Made by a program: the position numbers and the translations under genes. This document shows, piece after piece, positions 8,542 through 16,504 of a stretch of DNA of 40,726 nt. Source of the stretch: Cellvibrionaceae bacterium. GTDB taxonomy: Bacteria; Pseudomonadota; Gammaproteobacteria; Pseudomonadales; Cellvibrionaceae. How positions within the stretch are numbered: position 1 is the stretch's first letter; every line of letters begins with the position of its first letter. The DNA is taken from positions 1 to 40,726 of the forward strand of contig JAGKXD010000030.1 of assembly GCA_021151525.1 (NCBI GenBank), read 5' to 3'. The notes beneath the pieces were generated by a model. The model was not told the origin of the DNA and made no database searches. It saw only the letters and a list, made by a program, of their open reading frames with translations.

Positions 8542-8757
8542 ATGCCTTCAGTAAAACTTAAAGAAAACGAACCATTTGACGTAGCTTTGCGTCGTTTTAA
8601 ACGTGCTTGTGAAAAAGCAGGTATCTTGGCTGACGTTCGCGCTCGCGAATGCTATGAGAAGCCAACCACTATTCGTAAACGTGACGCTGCAGCAGCTGTT
8701 AAGCGCCACGCTAAAAAGGTTCAACGCGAATCTAAAAAGTTTACCCGTTTGTATTAA
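8542..8757 (+). CDS. rpsU: Small ribosomal subunit protein bS21
   Basis: bS21 is a small basic protein of the 30S platform, near the anti-Shine-Dalgarno region. The 71-residue product starts MPSVKLKENEPFDVALRRFK and ends in a Lys/Arg-rich helix, matching the family's length exactly. An in-frame start at 8470 exists, but it would add 24 residues absent from all bS21 proteins and falls next to the predicted transcription start, so 8542 is used. It is the first gene of the classical rpsU-dnaG-rpoD operon. Here it is followed by its own hairpin and terminator and is cut off from dnaG by an antisense gene. Confidence 0.98.
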   Translation: MPSVKLKENEPFDVALRRFKRACEKAGILADVRARECYEKPTTIRKRDAAAAVKRHAKKVQRESKKFTRLY

Positions 8758-8765
8758 TTTTTGAC

Positions 8766-8801
8766 TGATCGATTCCGCAGCCAAGCTGCGCTAGCCGATC
8801 A
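8766..8801 (+). other. Nested hairpin in the rpsU 3' region
   Basis: TGATCG (8766-8771) pairs with CGATCA (8796-8801), and inside it CGCAG (8776-8780) pairs with CTGCG (8786-8790), with an internal loop between the two stems. It lies between the rpsU stop and the terminator and may stabilise or process the rpsU transcript. Confidence 0.55.
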
Positions 8802-8822
8802 TCTAAAATGATGCCTTGAAAG

Positions 8823-8853
8823 CCGCGACTCACTTGGTGAATCGCGGTTTTTT
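8823..8853 (+). terminator. Rho-independent terminator of rpsU
   Basis: CCGCGA (8823-8828) pairs with TCGCGG (8842-8847), extended inward by four more pairs past one mismatch, and is followed by six Ts. It would end most rpsU transcripts before the antisense esterase gene. Confidence 0.85.
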
Positions 8854-8872
8854 GCTGCCTGAAATTCAGGCT

Positions 8873-9724
8873 TTAGTCCACATCAATCCCCATAAAGCCC
8901 GCAATTGCCTGATAAGCTTCATCTTTCGGTTCAGGAATACGATCATAAATCGCGTTGTGATCACGGTTTGTAATCACTTTAAAGCTCGCCTTATCGGTTT
9001 TTGCCAGCTGCACAAATTGTGCGTACATCAACTGGTTTTCCTCCAAGCGCGCTGGCCAATCGTGATCGCCAATCAAGAGCAGCAAACGCGGAATATCTTT
9101 GCGAATGTAATAGGCTGGTGCTGCATCATCCACAACCACAGGCAAGTCGCTCAGCCCGCGCTCTTTTCGCACATTGAAATGGGTTGTCATTTGCCCACTC
9201 AGGGAAACAAAGCCTGCAATTACATCTGTACTTATACCCTGTGCTTTTAAATAACGCTCATCCATCGCCTGCATGGTGGCAAGGTAAGCGCCCGCCGAGT
9301 GGCCACCCACATAAATTCGCTTGGGATCTGCACCCAATTTTTCTGCATTGCGCACAGCCCAAGCGGTCGCCTGTGCAGCATCTTCGATATAGGCCGGAAA
9401 TTTAACCTGTGGCGACAGGCGATAATCCACATTCACCACCGCCACACCTTTGGAGCGCCAGAAGTCGGCGATACGCCGGTCATTCGCATAGTTTTTGGTA
9501 CCCGTTGTCAGGCCGCCACCGTGATACCAAACGAGCAACGGAAAAGGCTTTTTGGTTTTTGCAGGCAAGTAAACGTCCAGCTTGCGCGGATTATCCGCCG
9601 CTTCTGTGCCTGCGTAAGTAATATCGCGCTTGCTCGGCATCCACTGGGTGGCCTCATCGGCATAAGCGAACTGCGCAAATCCCGCCAGAAACCAAACCAA
9701 CAAACCGAATTTAACGTTTCTCAT
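8873..9724 (-). CDS. Exported alpha/beta-hydrolase (esterase), antisense within the rpsU-dnaG interval
   Basis: This predicted periplasmic or secreted esterase has 283 residues. A signal peptide ends near residue 22. The oxyanion motif HGGG is at 68-71 and the nucleophile motif GHSAG at 141-145 (Ser143). Asp in IGDHD (220 or 222) and His256 in NRDHN complete a likely triad. This pattern fits the HGGG-type carboxylesterases that act on short acyl or acetyl esters, including those on plant polysaccharides; the substrate is not readable. A GTG 15 bases upstream is also possible, but the ATG at 9724 follows AAGGTGG and gives a cleaner signal peptide. It lies opposite to its neighbours, between rpsU and dnaG, an unusual insertion into a normally co-directional operon. 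Confidence 0.85.
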   Translation of the reverse strand: MRNVKFGLLVWFLAGFAQFAYADEATQWMPSKRDITYAGTEAADNPRKLDVYLPAKTKKPFPLLVWYHGGGLTTGTKNYANDRRIADFWRSKGVAVVNVDYRLSPQVKFPAYIEDAAQATAWAVRNAEKLGADPKRIYVGGHSAGAYLATMQAMDERYLKAQGISTDVIAGFVSLSGQMTTHFNVRKERGLSDLPVVVDDAAPAYYIRKDIPRLLLLIGDHDWPARLEENQLMYAQFVQLAKTDKASFKVITNRDHNAIYDRIPEPKDEAYQAIAGFMGIDVD

Positions 9725-9865
9725 CACCGAATATCCCACCTTGTTTTATTGGCCGAAAGACTAACACCCATAAGCTCTAGAACCAAAATCTAAACATGTT
9801 TACTGGAAACTTGATCCATAAGTCAGGATACTAGCAGACCAATTTACGACAGTACCCACCCCTTT

Positions 9866-11944
9866 ATGGCCGGCATGATTCCACAAAGTTTTATCGACGA
9901 CTTACTCGACCGCATCGACATTGTTGATACGGTGGATAGCCGTGTAAAACTGAAAAAGACCGGCAAAAATTACAGCGCCTGCTGCCCCTTCCACGACGAG
10001 AAAACCCCCTCCTTCACCGTAAGCCCGGATAAGCAGTTCTACTACTGCTTTGGCTGTGGCGCGAGCGGCAATGCGCTGGGGTTTGTGATGGATTACGAGC
10101 GACTGAGTTTCCCCGAAGCGATTGAATCTCTCGCTCGCGTTGCAGGCTTAACCGTGCCGCGCGAAGTCCAGAGCGAAGCGCAAATCAAGCGCGAGCAGGA
10201 GCGAAAAAGCATCTACAGCCTGCTCGAAAAGGCTGACGAGTTTTACCAGCAGCAACTGCGTCATCACCCCAGCAAGCAAATGGCGGTGAATTATTTAAAA
10301 GGTCGTGGATTAGACGGCAAAACTGCCAAAGATTACGGTGTAGGTTTCGCTGCGCCGGGCTGGGACAACTTGCTGAAAGCTCTCGCACAAAGCGATGAAG
10401 ACAAACACTTGCTGATTGAAGGCGGCATGTTGATTCATCACGAAAACGATAAAAAGCTTTACGACCGCTTCCGCCACCGCATTATGTTCCCGATTCGAGA
10501 TATTCGCGGTCGCGTAATTGGCTTTGGCGGCCGCGTACTGGGCGATGACAAACCCAAATATCTCAACTCGCCGGAAACCCCCGTTTTCCACAAAGGCCAA
10601 GAACTCTACGGCCTATTTGAAGCGCGCCAAGCCTATCGCGATTTGCCGCGCCTGCTGGTGGTTGAAGGTTATATGGATGTGGTGAGTCTGGCGCAATTCG
10701 GCATCCGCTACGGCGTCGCCACCCTCGGCACGGCTTGCGGCGAAGACCATCTCGAAAAAGCCTTTAAATACACCAATGAAGTGGTGTTTTGTTTTGATGG
10801 CGATAAAGCCGGTCGCGCTGCCGCTGGACGTGCGCTGGATGCATCGCTCACCACCATGGCCGATGGCCGCACGGTGAAATTCCTGTTTTTGCCGGAAGGC
10901 GAAGACCCAGACACTCTAGTGCGCAAAATCGGCCCGGAAAAGTTTGAAACCATGATTTCCATGGCGGTGCCGCTTGAAGATCAACTCTTTGATACGGCAT
11001 CAGAAGGCTTAAACATTCGCACCATGGAAGGCCGCGCCACCTTCAGCAAACGCGCCGCCCCCATGCTCGACAAACTAACCAAAAGCGTATTCCGCGAATT
11101 GATGTTTGAAAATTTGGCAACCCGCACCGGCTTAAGCCGTAGCATTTTGCAGGATTTGGTACTCGAGGCAGCAAAAAACCCGGAGCCCAAACCCGAACCC
11201 CAGAAAGAGCAAACCAGAAACGAGCCGACGAACAGAGAAACTCCGCGGCAAGCACCCGCAAAATCCGCCCCCAGACAAGCTCATATCCAACAGGTAATTC
11301 AGCCTCAAACTGCGTCTGCCTCTTATCATCAGGAAGATCCGGGCTGGGGCGACTACTACGAAGCAGATGCCCCGCCACCCACTTACGATGAATTTTACAG
11401 CGGCCATCACTCGCGCTCAGCAGTCGCCGAGTCATCGCCGGTATGGAACAGCGGAAACAGCCGCATACTTATGACGCCCGCGCAAAAAGCCGTCGCCCTG
11501 CTGGTCGCCACACCGAGCCTTGCCGCACTGGAATCTGGCTATACACAATGGCTGGAAAGCAGCGACAATGACCTGCAAATGCTCGGCCGCCTACTAAAAG
11601 TCCTGCACGAGCGCCCCCACTACAACCTCTCGCACCTCATAGGCTACTGGCGCGGCATTTATGGCGAAGCGGAAACTGAGCGCTTAGCCAAGATCGCCGG
11701 AAGCGATTTATTGCAAGCTGCCAACGCCCTGAGTATCACCCGCGAAGACAAGGCCGCCAAAGCCGATTACGACAGCGAAGCCGCGTTTAAAGGCTGCCTT
11801 GAAGCCTTGCATCGCCTACAGAATCAAAAAAAATCGGCCGATTCCTTGGAAAAACTCAAAAACACCGACTTTACTCAGCTCAGCAAAGCCGAACGGGATC
11901 AACTGGTGCGCGCAGCCTTGGCAAATAAAACCTCACAAGATTGA
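9866..11944 (+). CDS. dnaG: DNA primase
   Basis: DnaG makes RNA primers for replication. The CHC2 zinc-binding domain shows Cys40, His43, Cys61 and Cys64. The TOPRIM core has VVEGYMDVVSLAQ and CFDGDKAGRAA. The C-terminal 140 residues correspond to the DnaB-interacting region. At 692 residues it is about 110 longer than the E. coli protein, because of a Pro/Gln/Glu-rich linker at about 425-545 before the helicase-binding domain. MAGMIPQSFIDDLLDRIDIV matches the usual start; an ATG three codons later is less likely. The gene is separated from rpsU by the antisense esterase, so it must be transcribed from a promoter in the 141 bases before it. Confidence 0.97.
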   Translation: MAGMIPQSFIDDLLDRIDIVDTVDSRVKLKKTGKNYSACCPFHDEKTPSFTVSPDKQFYYCFGCGASGNALGFVMDYERLSFPEAIESLARVAGLTVPREVQSEAQIKREQERKSIYSLLEKADEFYQQQLRHHPSKQMAVNYLKGRGLDGKTAKDYGVGFAAPGWDNLLKALAQSDEDKHLLIEGGMLIHHENDKKLYDRFRHRIMFPIRDIRGRVIGFGGRVLGDDKPKYLNSPETPVFHKGQELYGLFEARQAYRDLPRLLVVEGYMDVVSLAQFGIRYGVATLGTACGEDHLEKAFKYTNEVVFCFDGDKAGRAAAGRALDASLTTMADGRTVKFLFLPEGEDPDTLVRKIGPEKFETMISMAVPLEDQLFDTASEGLNIRTMEGRATFSKRAAPMLDKLTKSVFRELMFENLATRTGLSRSILQDLVLEAAKNPEPKPEPQKEQTRNEPTNRETPRQAPAKSAPRQAHIQQVIQPQTASASYHQEDPGWGDYYEADAPPPTYDEFYSGHHSRSAVAESSPVWNSGNSRILMTPAQKAVALLVATPSLAALESGYTQWLESSDNDLQMLGRLLKVLHERPHYNLSHLIGYWRGIYGEAETERLAKIAGSDLLQAANALSITREDKAAKADYDSEAAFKGCLEALHRLQNQKKSADSLEKLKNTDFTQLSKAERDQLVRAALANKTSQD

Positions 11945-12037
11945 TTTCGCGCATTTAAATTCCTGATTTCACCCCCATCATGGGTCGCATAGGGCATTTG
12001 CGGCTAGCTTTGCTAGAATCCGCGCGCGTATTTGCGC

Positions 12038-12043
12038 TATAAT
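12038..12043 (+). promoter_or_regulatory. Candidate -10 box upstream of rpoD
   Basis: A perfect TATAAT lies 43 bases before the rpoD ATG, in the 142-base dnaG-rpoD gap. A second -10-like box, TAGAAT, is at 12014-12019. No good -35 partner sits at 16-18 bases, so the assignment is tentative. A separate rpoD promoter in or near dnaG is usual in this operon. Confidence 0.4.
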
Positions 12044-12086
12044 CCCGCGCTTTGCATTTCTCACTCACGTTTGACAGGGTCACTTA

Positions 12087-13952
12087 ATGTCTGATGACGC
12101 TCAAGAAAAACAGTCCCGTATTAAAGAGCTGATCGCCCGCGGTAAAGAGCAGGGCTACCTCACTTACGCTGAAGTTAACGACCACTTGCCGGAAGATATT
12201 TCAGATCCGGATCAGGTCGAAGACATCATTCAGATGATTAACGACATGGGGATTCGCGTATACGAAACCGCGCCCGATGCCGATACCTTATTAATGACCG
12301 ATGGCGACTCCGCTGCCGATGAAATCGCCGCCGCCGAAGCTGCTGCTGCCCTCGCCGCCGTAGAAACCGAAGCTGGCCGCACCACTGACCCTGTGCGTAT
12401 GTATATGCGCGAAATGGGCACCGTGGAATTGTTGACCCGCGAAGGCGAAATCGTTATTGCCAAGCGTATTGAAGAAGGTGTGCGCGAGCTTATGCACGCC
12501 GTCGCCTACTGGCCAGGCGCCGTGCAAACCGTACTCAACGAATACGCACTCGTTGCCAAAGAAGAACGTCGCTTGGCAGATGTGGTCATCGGCTGGCTTG
12601 ACCCTGTGGAAGAAATCCCCGCCACCTTGATTGATGAAGACGCTGAAATTGAAGTTGCCCCGGCCGCTGGCGCAAAACCTGCTGGCGATGACGAAGATGA
12701 AGAAGGCGGCGCAACCGAAGATGAAGAAGAAGCCGTTGCCGGTGTAGACCCGGAAGAGGCCAAAATCCGCTTTGAAGCACTGCAAAAACAACAGGATAAA
12801 GTGAACAAAACCTTGGCCAAATACGGCTACGGTAGCAAGCAAGCTGAAAAAGAATTATCCGATCTCGGCGACCTGTTCAAATTCTTCAAATTGCCTGCGC
12901 GCCAATTCGATCCAATCTATGACAAAGCGCGCGAAACGCTTGAAACTGTGCGCAAAGCTGAGCGCTCAATCATGGATTTGTGCACGCGCAAAGCGCAAAT
13001 GCAGCGCAAAACCTTTATCAAAGAATTCCCCGGCAACGAAGTTAACGAAGAATGGCTGCCTGATTTAATCAAAGCGAAAACCGAAAGTGCAGATAAATTA
13101 CAAGTCGTGTTGCCCGATGTAATCGCCGGCCAGCAAGCGCTCGCACTTATCGAAACCGAAACCGGTTTGAGCTTGGCCAGCATTAAAGACATCAACCGTC
13201 GCATGTCGATTGGTGAAGCGCGCGCGCGTCGTGCGAAAAAAGAAATGGTTGAGGCCAACTTGCGTCTCGTAATTTCTATCGCGAAAAAATACACCAACCG
13301 TGGTTTGCAGTTCTTGGATTTGATTCAGGAAGGCAACATCGGCCTGATGAAAGCAGTGGACAAATTCGAATACCGTCGCGGCTATAAGTTCTCAACTTAC
13401 GCCACTTGGTGGATTCGCCAAGCAATCACTCGTTCTATTGCTGACCAAGCGCGCACCATTCGTATTCCGGTACACATGATTGAGACGATCAACAAGCTCA
13501 ACCGTGTATCGCGCCAAATGCTGCAAGAAATGGGTCGTGAGCCAACGCCGGAAGAACTCGGTGAACGCATGGACATGCCAGAAGATAAAGTTCGCAAAGT
13601 GCTGAAAATCGCCAAAGAACCTATCTCTATGGAAACCCCCATCGGCGACGATGAAGATTCACATTTGGGCGACTTTATCGAAGACACCACCATCGTGTCT
13701 CCAGTGGAATCCGCCACAATGGAAGGCTTGATGGAAGCAACGCGCGAAGTACTTGCAGGCCTCACTGCACGTGAAGCCAAAGTATTGCGCATGCGTTTCG
13801 GCATCGACATGAATACTGACCACACCCTAGAAGAAGTGGGCAAGCAATTCGACGTAACCCGTGAGCGTATCCGTCAGATCGAAGCCAAGGCGTTGCGCAA
13901 ATTGCGCCACCCATCGCGCTCAGATCATTTGCGTAGCTTCCTCGATGACTAG
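12087..13952 (+). CDS. rpoD: Primary sigma factor RpoD (sigma-70)
   Basis: RpoD directs RNA polymerase to housekeeping promoters. The 621-residue protein has region 1.1 at the start, region 1.2 (DPVRMYMREMGTVELLTREGE) near residue 100, an acidic Glu/Asp-rich non-conserved insert at about 180-225, region 2 (FLDLIQEGNIGLMKAVDKFEYRRGYKFSTYATWWIRQAI), region 3 and region 4 (VTRERIRQIEAKALRKLRHP) near the C-terminus, which ends LRSFLDD as in Pseudomonas and E. coli. A strong terminator lies 40 bases downstream. It is the last gene of the macromolecular synthesis group. Confidence 0.98.
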   Translation: MSDDAQEKQSRIKELIARGKEQGYLTYAEVNDHLPEDISDPDQVEDIIQMINDMGIRVYETAPDADTLLMTDGDSAADEIAAAEAAAALAAVETEAGRTTDPVRMYMREMGTVELLTREGEIVIAKRIEEGVRELMHAVAYWPGAVQTVLNEYALVAKEERRLADVVIGWLDPVEEIPATLIDEDAEIEVAPAAGAKPAGDDEDEEGGATEDEEEAVAGVDPEEAKIRFEALQKQQDKVNKTLAKYGYGSKQAEKELSDLGDLFKFFKLPARQFDPIYDKARETLETVRKAERSIMDLCTRKAQMQRKTFIKEFPGNEVNEEWLPDLIKAKTESADKLQVVLPDVIAGQQALALIETETGLSLASIKDINRRMSIGEARARRAKKEMVEANLRLVISIAKKYTNRGLQFLDLIQEGNIGLMKAVDKFEYRRGYKFSTYATWWIRQAITRSIADQARTIRIPVHMIETINKLNRVSRQMLQEMGREPTPEELGERMDMPEDKVRKVLKIAKEPISMETPIGDDEDSHLGDFIEDTTIVSPVESATMEGLMEATREVLAGLTAREAKVLRMRFGIDMNTDHTLEEVGKQFDVTRERIRQIEAKALRKLRHPSRSDHLRSFLDD

Positions 13953-13991
13953 TCGCTGATTAATAGAAACTGATCATCAAACGAACAAAAT

Positions 13992-14021
13992 AAAACCCGC
14001 CGAGCGCGGGTTTTATTTTTT
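13992..14021 (+). terminator. Rho-independent terminator of rpoD
   Basis: AAAACCCGC (13992-14000) pairs with GCGGGTTTT (14006-14014) around a 5-base loop, followed by ATTTTTT. Confidence 0.93.
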
Positions 14022-14058
14022 GTGCGGAATCATAGACATAAGCAAAGAAATATAAGGC

Positions 14059-14087
14059 TAGTCACGCCTGAAACATGCCTCTATAAT
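14059..14087 (+). promoter_or_regulatory. Promoter of the tRNA(CAU) gene
   Basis: A perfect TATAAT at 14082-14087 and TAGTCA at 14059-14064 are 17 bases apart. A G+C-rich discriminator follows, as is usual for stable RNA promoters. The predicted start is about 15 bases before the tRNA. Confidence 0.7.
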
Positions 14088-14109
14088 GCCGCCCTCGCAT
14101 CCAAATTGC

Positions 14110-14186
14110 GGGCCTTTAGCTCAGTTGGTTAGAGCATCCGACTCATAATCGGCAGGTCCTGGGTTCAAGTCCCGGAAGGCCCACCA
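14110..14186 (+). tRNA. tRNA with CAU anticodon, probably tRNA-Ile2 (lysidine type)
   Basis: A 77-base cloverleaf with genome-encoded CCA. The acceptor stem is GGGCCTT/AAGGCCC, the D-arm GCTC...GAGC, the anticodon loop CTCATAA and the T-loop TTCAAGT. The CAU anticodon allows initiator Met, elongator Met or Ile2. G1-C72 pairing excludes an initiator. C4-G69 and C5-G68, together with CGACTCATAATCG, resemble E. coli Ile2 genes (ileX/ileY), whose C34 is changed to lysidine by TilS so that AUA is read, and differ from elongator Met. Position 27-43 is unpaired. Elongator Met is the alternative. Confidence 0.9.
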
Positions 14187-14187
14187 C
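14170..14187 (+). repeat. Direct repeat, copy 1 (tRNA 3' end)
   Basis: The 18 bases TCCCGGAAGGCCCACCAC at the tRNA 3' end recur exactly at 14292-14309, 122 bases downstream. Confidence 0.9.
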
Positions 14188-14291
14188 TTACTTCTCAACG
14201 CACTTGGTTCACAAACGCAACGCGTTTGAAACGAGGGGCAAAGCCCCGAAGCCCGAAGGGTCAAAACAAACCATAGTTTGTTTTGATTAAT

Positions 14292-14309
14292 TCCCGGAAG
14301 GCCCACCAC
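14292..14309 (+). repeat. Direct repeat, copy 2 (duplicated tRNA 3' end)
   Basis: An exact 18-base copy of the tRNA 3' end, including CCA. It has the layout of a tRNA attachment-site duplication, but the enclosed segment is only 104 bases and holds no gene. Confidence 0.9.
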
Positions 14310-14318
14310 ATAAATAAG

Positions 14319-14354
14319 AGCCTCAATCAATTTTGTTGATTGAGGCTTTTTATT
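14319..14354 (+). terminator. Rho-independent terminator of the tRNA transcript
   Basis: A 12-bp perfect stem (14319-14330 with 14336-14347) has a 5-base loop and a T-rich tail. It lies beyond the duplicated tRNA end, so the precursor would include the hairpin-rich segment. Confidence 0.93.
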
Positions 14355-14593
14355 TTCTCTCCCAAAAAATTACATTGCGGAATAACTTTTACAAAATAAA
14401 TTGCTACAGACTTCATCAGCGGAATAGATTCAACTAACACAACACAACACAACAAATCAGATTTAAAAATAATTTATCTACTCGAAAAACAAGCCATCTA
14501 CAGCTACTTGAATCTAGGGGCTAAACCAGCTCTAATTCTCGTTCAAACGCATACTGCTCTCATCGCCCATCCCTCAACATAAAAGGAACTATC

Positions 14594-15025
14594 ATGTCGA
14601 AAACATTACTTGAGCCCTATTTGTTTTTTGCTGGACGCTGCGAAGAAGCTTTAGCCTTCTATGGCGAAGCACTTGGCGCATCCGTAAGTTTTTTGATGCG
14701 CTACAGCGATAGCCCGGAAGCCACGTCGCCCGGCATGTTGGCGCCAGGTTTTGAAAATAAAATCATGCACGCTACTTTTCACATTGCAGGCAACACGCTT
14801 ATGGCGTCTGATGGTTGCGACTCCAATTCGCGTTTCGAGGGATTTAGATTGTCGTTAGCCTTGCCAACCAAAGCAGAAACCGAGCGCGCATTTGCTGCTC
14901 TTTCTGAGGGGGGCAGCGTACAAATGCCATTAAGCAAAACCTTTTGGTCGCCTGCATTTGGCATGCTCACCGATCAGTTTGGACTCGGCTGGATGATTAC
15001 ACTAGCAGATGAACAACAAGCTTAA
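14594..15025 (+). CDS. VOC-superfamily protein, PhnB/YjdN-like
   Basis: This 143-residue protein has the glyoxalase/bleomycin-resistance (VOC) fold of the PhnB type: EPYLFFAGRCEEALAFYGEALGA at the start, then KIMHATFHIAGNTLMASD in the middle and WSPAFGMLTDQFGLGWMI at the end. PhnB relatives usually have no proven reaction, and some bind metal or small molecules. AAGGA stands six bases before the ATG. The gene is alone, with a terminator upstream and a 263-base gap downstream. Confidence 0.85.
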   Translation: MSKTLLEPYLFFAGRCEEALAFYGEALGASVSFLMRYSDSPEATSPGMLAPGFENKIMHATFHIAGNTLMASDGCDSNSRFEGFRLSLALPTKAETERAFAALSEGGSVQMPLSKTFWSPAFGMLTDQFGLGWMITLADEQQA

Positions 15026-15288
15026 TCGCCTCGCTTACACAACCAAAGCCCGCTGGCTCACGAGCGTGAGTCAGTATTCTCATTTTTATAAGATAGCCTT
15101 AGGTTCGCCAAAAGTATTTTGCCTTTCCAGTTGAATAATGCTAAAAATCACGCGCTCCGTTACTGTATCTTTTAACGCCACGCATTAAATACCAAGCGCG
15201 CTTAGCTTTTTCATCACAATAATGATTAGCGCTTTTACAGCCACAAGGGATGCACTCAACACTCCTTTTTCACACGCAGGGACTCACA

Positions 15289-16203
15289 ATGGTCAAGCAA
15301 TTACTGTTCGTTTTAATTACTTTTTTTTCACTCAACACCTTTGCCCAATCCACCGAAACACCACCTTCCACTAACACTGAAGAAACTTCTAGCGCGCCCA
15401 CAGTCGATAATAGTAGCGAGGCTTTTCTCGCTTCACTCAAATTCCAAACGGGAAAAATTTCCCTACCCAATGGCATAGCTACCTTAGATTTGCCCGCCAA
15501 TTTTCGTTATTTATCACCAGCAGACTCTGAAAAATTATTGGTTGAAGGCTGGGGTAACCCACCGGGCAATGAAACCCTGGGCATGATTATTCCTACCGAA
15601 ACCAGCCCTTTATCTGAAGCAGGTTGGGGAGTTGTCATTACCTACACAGAAGATGGCCATATCAAAGACGAAGATGCCGACAAGATTGATTACAAAGAAC
15701 TCTTGGAGCAGATGAAAAAAGAAAGCGAAGAAGCGAACAAAGAGCGCGAAAAGCAAGGCTATAGCGCTATGCATTTGGTTGGCTGGGCTGAGCAACCCAG
15801 CTATGACAAAAGCGCGCGCAAACTTATTTGGGCCAAAGAGTACAGCGGTAGTAAACAAAGCGAAAACTCGCTTAACTACAACATTCGCGTGCTAGGCAGA
15901 AAGGGCGTACTGGTATTGAATGCTGTTGCAGGCATGAAGCAAATTTCACAAATTAAAAGCGAGATGCCCTCCATTTTAGCCGTTACTGAGTTCACCAAAG
16001 GCAACCGTTACGAAGACTTTGATAGCAAAGTTGACCACACTGCCGAATACGGCTTGGCGGCCTTGGTTGCGGGCGGTGTCGCCGCCAAGATGGGCTTGTT
16101 CGCCAAGTTGGGCGTGCTCTTACTGGCGTTTAAAAAGTTTATTGTTATAGGCCTAGTTGCTGTTGGCGCCTTTGTGAAAAAGTTATTCAGCAAAAAATCT
16201 TGA
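15289..16203 (+). CDS. DUF2167 membrane-anchored protein
   Basis: The product has 304 residues with a signal peptide (about 1-20), a periplasmic DUF2167 domain and a hydrophobic, Lys-terminated C-terminal segment (256-304) that should cross the membrane. Family traits are GKISLPNGIATLDLPANFRYL near residue 55, the GWGNPPG motif, and LGMIIPTE. An ATG 39 bases upstream is in frame, but AGGGA lies before the ATG at 15289 and only this start exposes the signal peptide at the N-terminus. The function of DUF2167 proteins is unknown. A terminator follows at 16259. Confidence 0.8.
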   Translation: MVKQLLFVLITFFSLNTFAQSTETPPSTNTEETSSAPTVDNSSEAFLASLKFQTGKISLPNGIATLDLPANFRYLSPADSEKLLVEGWGNPPGNETLGMIIPTETSPLSEAGWGVVITYTEDGHIKDEDADKIDYKELLEQMKKESEEANKEREKQGYSAMHLVGWAEQPSYDKSARKLIWAKEYSGSKQSENSLNYNIRVLGRKGVLVLNAVAGMKQISQIKSEMPSILAVTEFTKGNRYEDFDSKVDHTAEYGLAALVAGGVAAKMGLFAKLGVLLLAFKKFIVIGLVAVGAFVKKLFSKKS

Positions 16204-16258
16204 GCCTGAACTAGTTAACCTAGAATGATTTACATCTGGGTTAGTTGTCATCAAAGTT

Positions 16259-16297
16259 AAAACGGGATGCAGCACTATAGGCCGTATCCCGTTTTTT
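16259..16297 (+). terminator. Rho-independent terminator of the DUF2167 gene
   Basis: AAAACGGGAT pairs with ATCCCGTTTT across a 17-base loop, followed by further Ts. The 301-base gap in which it lies shows no gene. Confidence 0.8.
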
Positions 16298-16504
16298 ATT
16301 TGGGAAAGGCTTATTGTTCGCAAACTGCCTAGCTCAGCCTTTTCAGTAAATTAATCGATACTTGGACTTTGTTTTCGCTATAGTGCCCCCATTTAGAAAC
16401 TATTCATTCAGACGGTTATTCGCGAAACTTTTACCCCATATGTGCAATCAAAACGAATAACCCAGACCTCTCTCTGTTTGTGCAATGTCTTTTAGGAGAC
16501 CACC

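Larger units (their letters stand above)
14187..14593. other. tRNA downstream region with hairpins
   Basis: No gene is visible in these 407 bases. The first 104 bases contain three perfect hairpins: 14212-14228 (CAAACGC/GCGTTTG), 14235-14247 (GGGGC/GCCCC) and 14263-14284 (AAAACAAAC/GTTTGTTTT). They end in the second copy of the tRNA 3' end. A terminator follows at 14319-14354. The rest, up to the VOC gene, is A+T rich and shows nothing recognisable. Confidence 0.7.

Noticed and set aside
8816..9250. 144-codon plus-strand frame between rpsU and dnaG
   Set aside because: It begins within the rpsU terminator and runs antisense to the esterase. It is not the missing YqeY-like gene, since no such motif is seen.
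9299..9793. 164-codon plus-strand frame antisense to the esterase
   Set aside because: The minus-strand frame has signal peptide, HGGG, GHSAG and catalytic residues. The plus-strand frame has no family features.
12291..12842. 183-codon minus-strand frame inside rpoD
   Set aside because: It lies wholly inside the well-supported rpoD gene and owes its length to the strong codon bias there. It has no family features.
14121..14330. 69-codon minus-strand frame across the tRNA and its duplicated end
   Set aside because: It is antisense to the tRNA. Similar frames (FRDLNPGPADYESDALTN) are a known artefact of tRNA antisense translation, and there is no ribosome binding site.
15046..15072. AAGCCCGCTGGCTC shared with about 19296-19310, and the CTCACG/CGTGAG hairpin
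   Set aside because: Only 14 bases are shared, with no common structure around them. The hairpin has no T run. Too weak to call a repeat or terminator.
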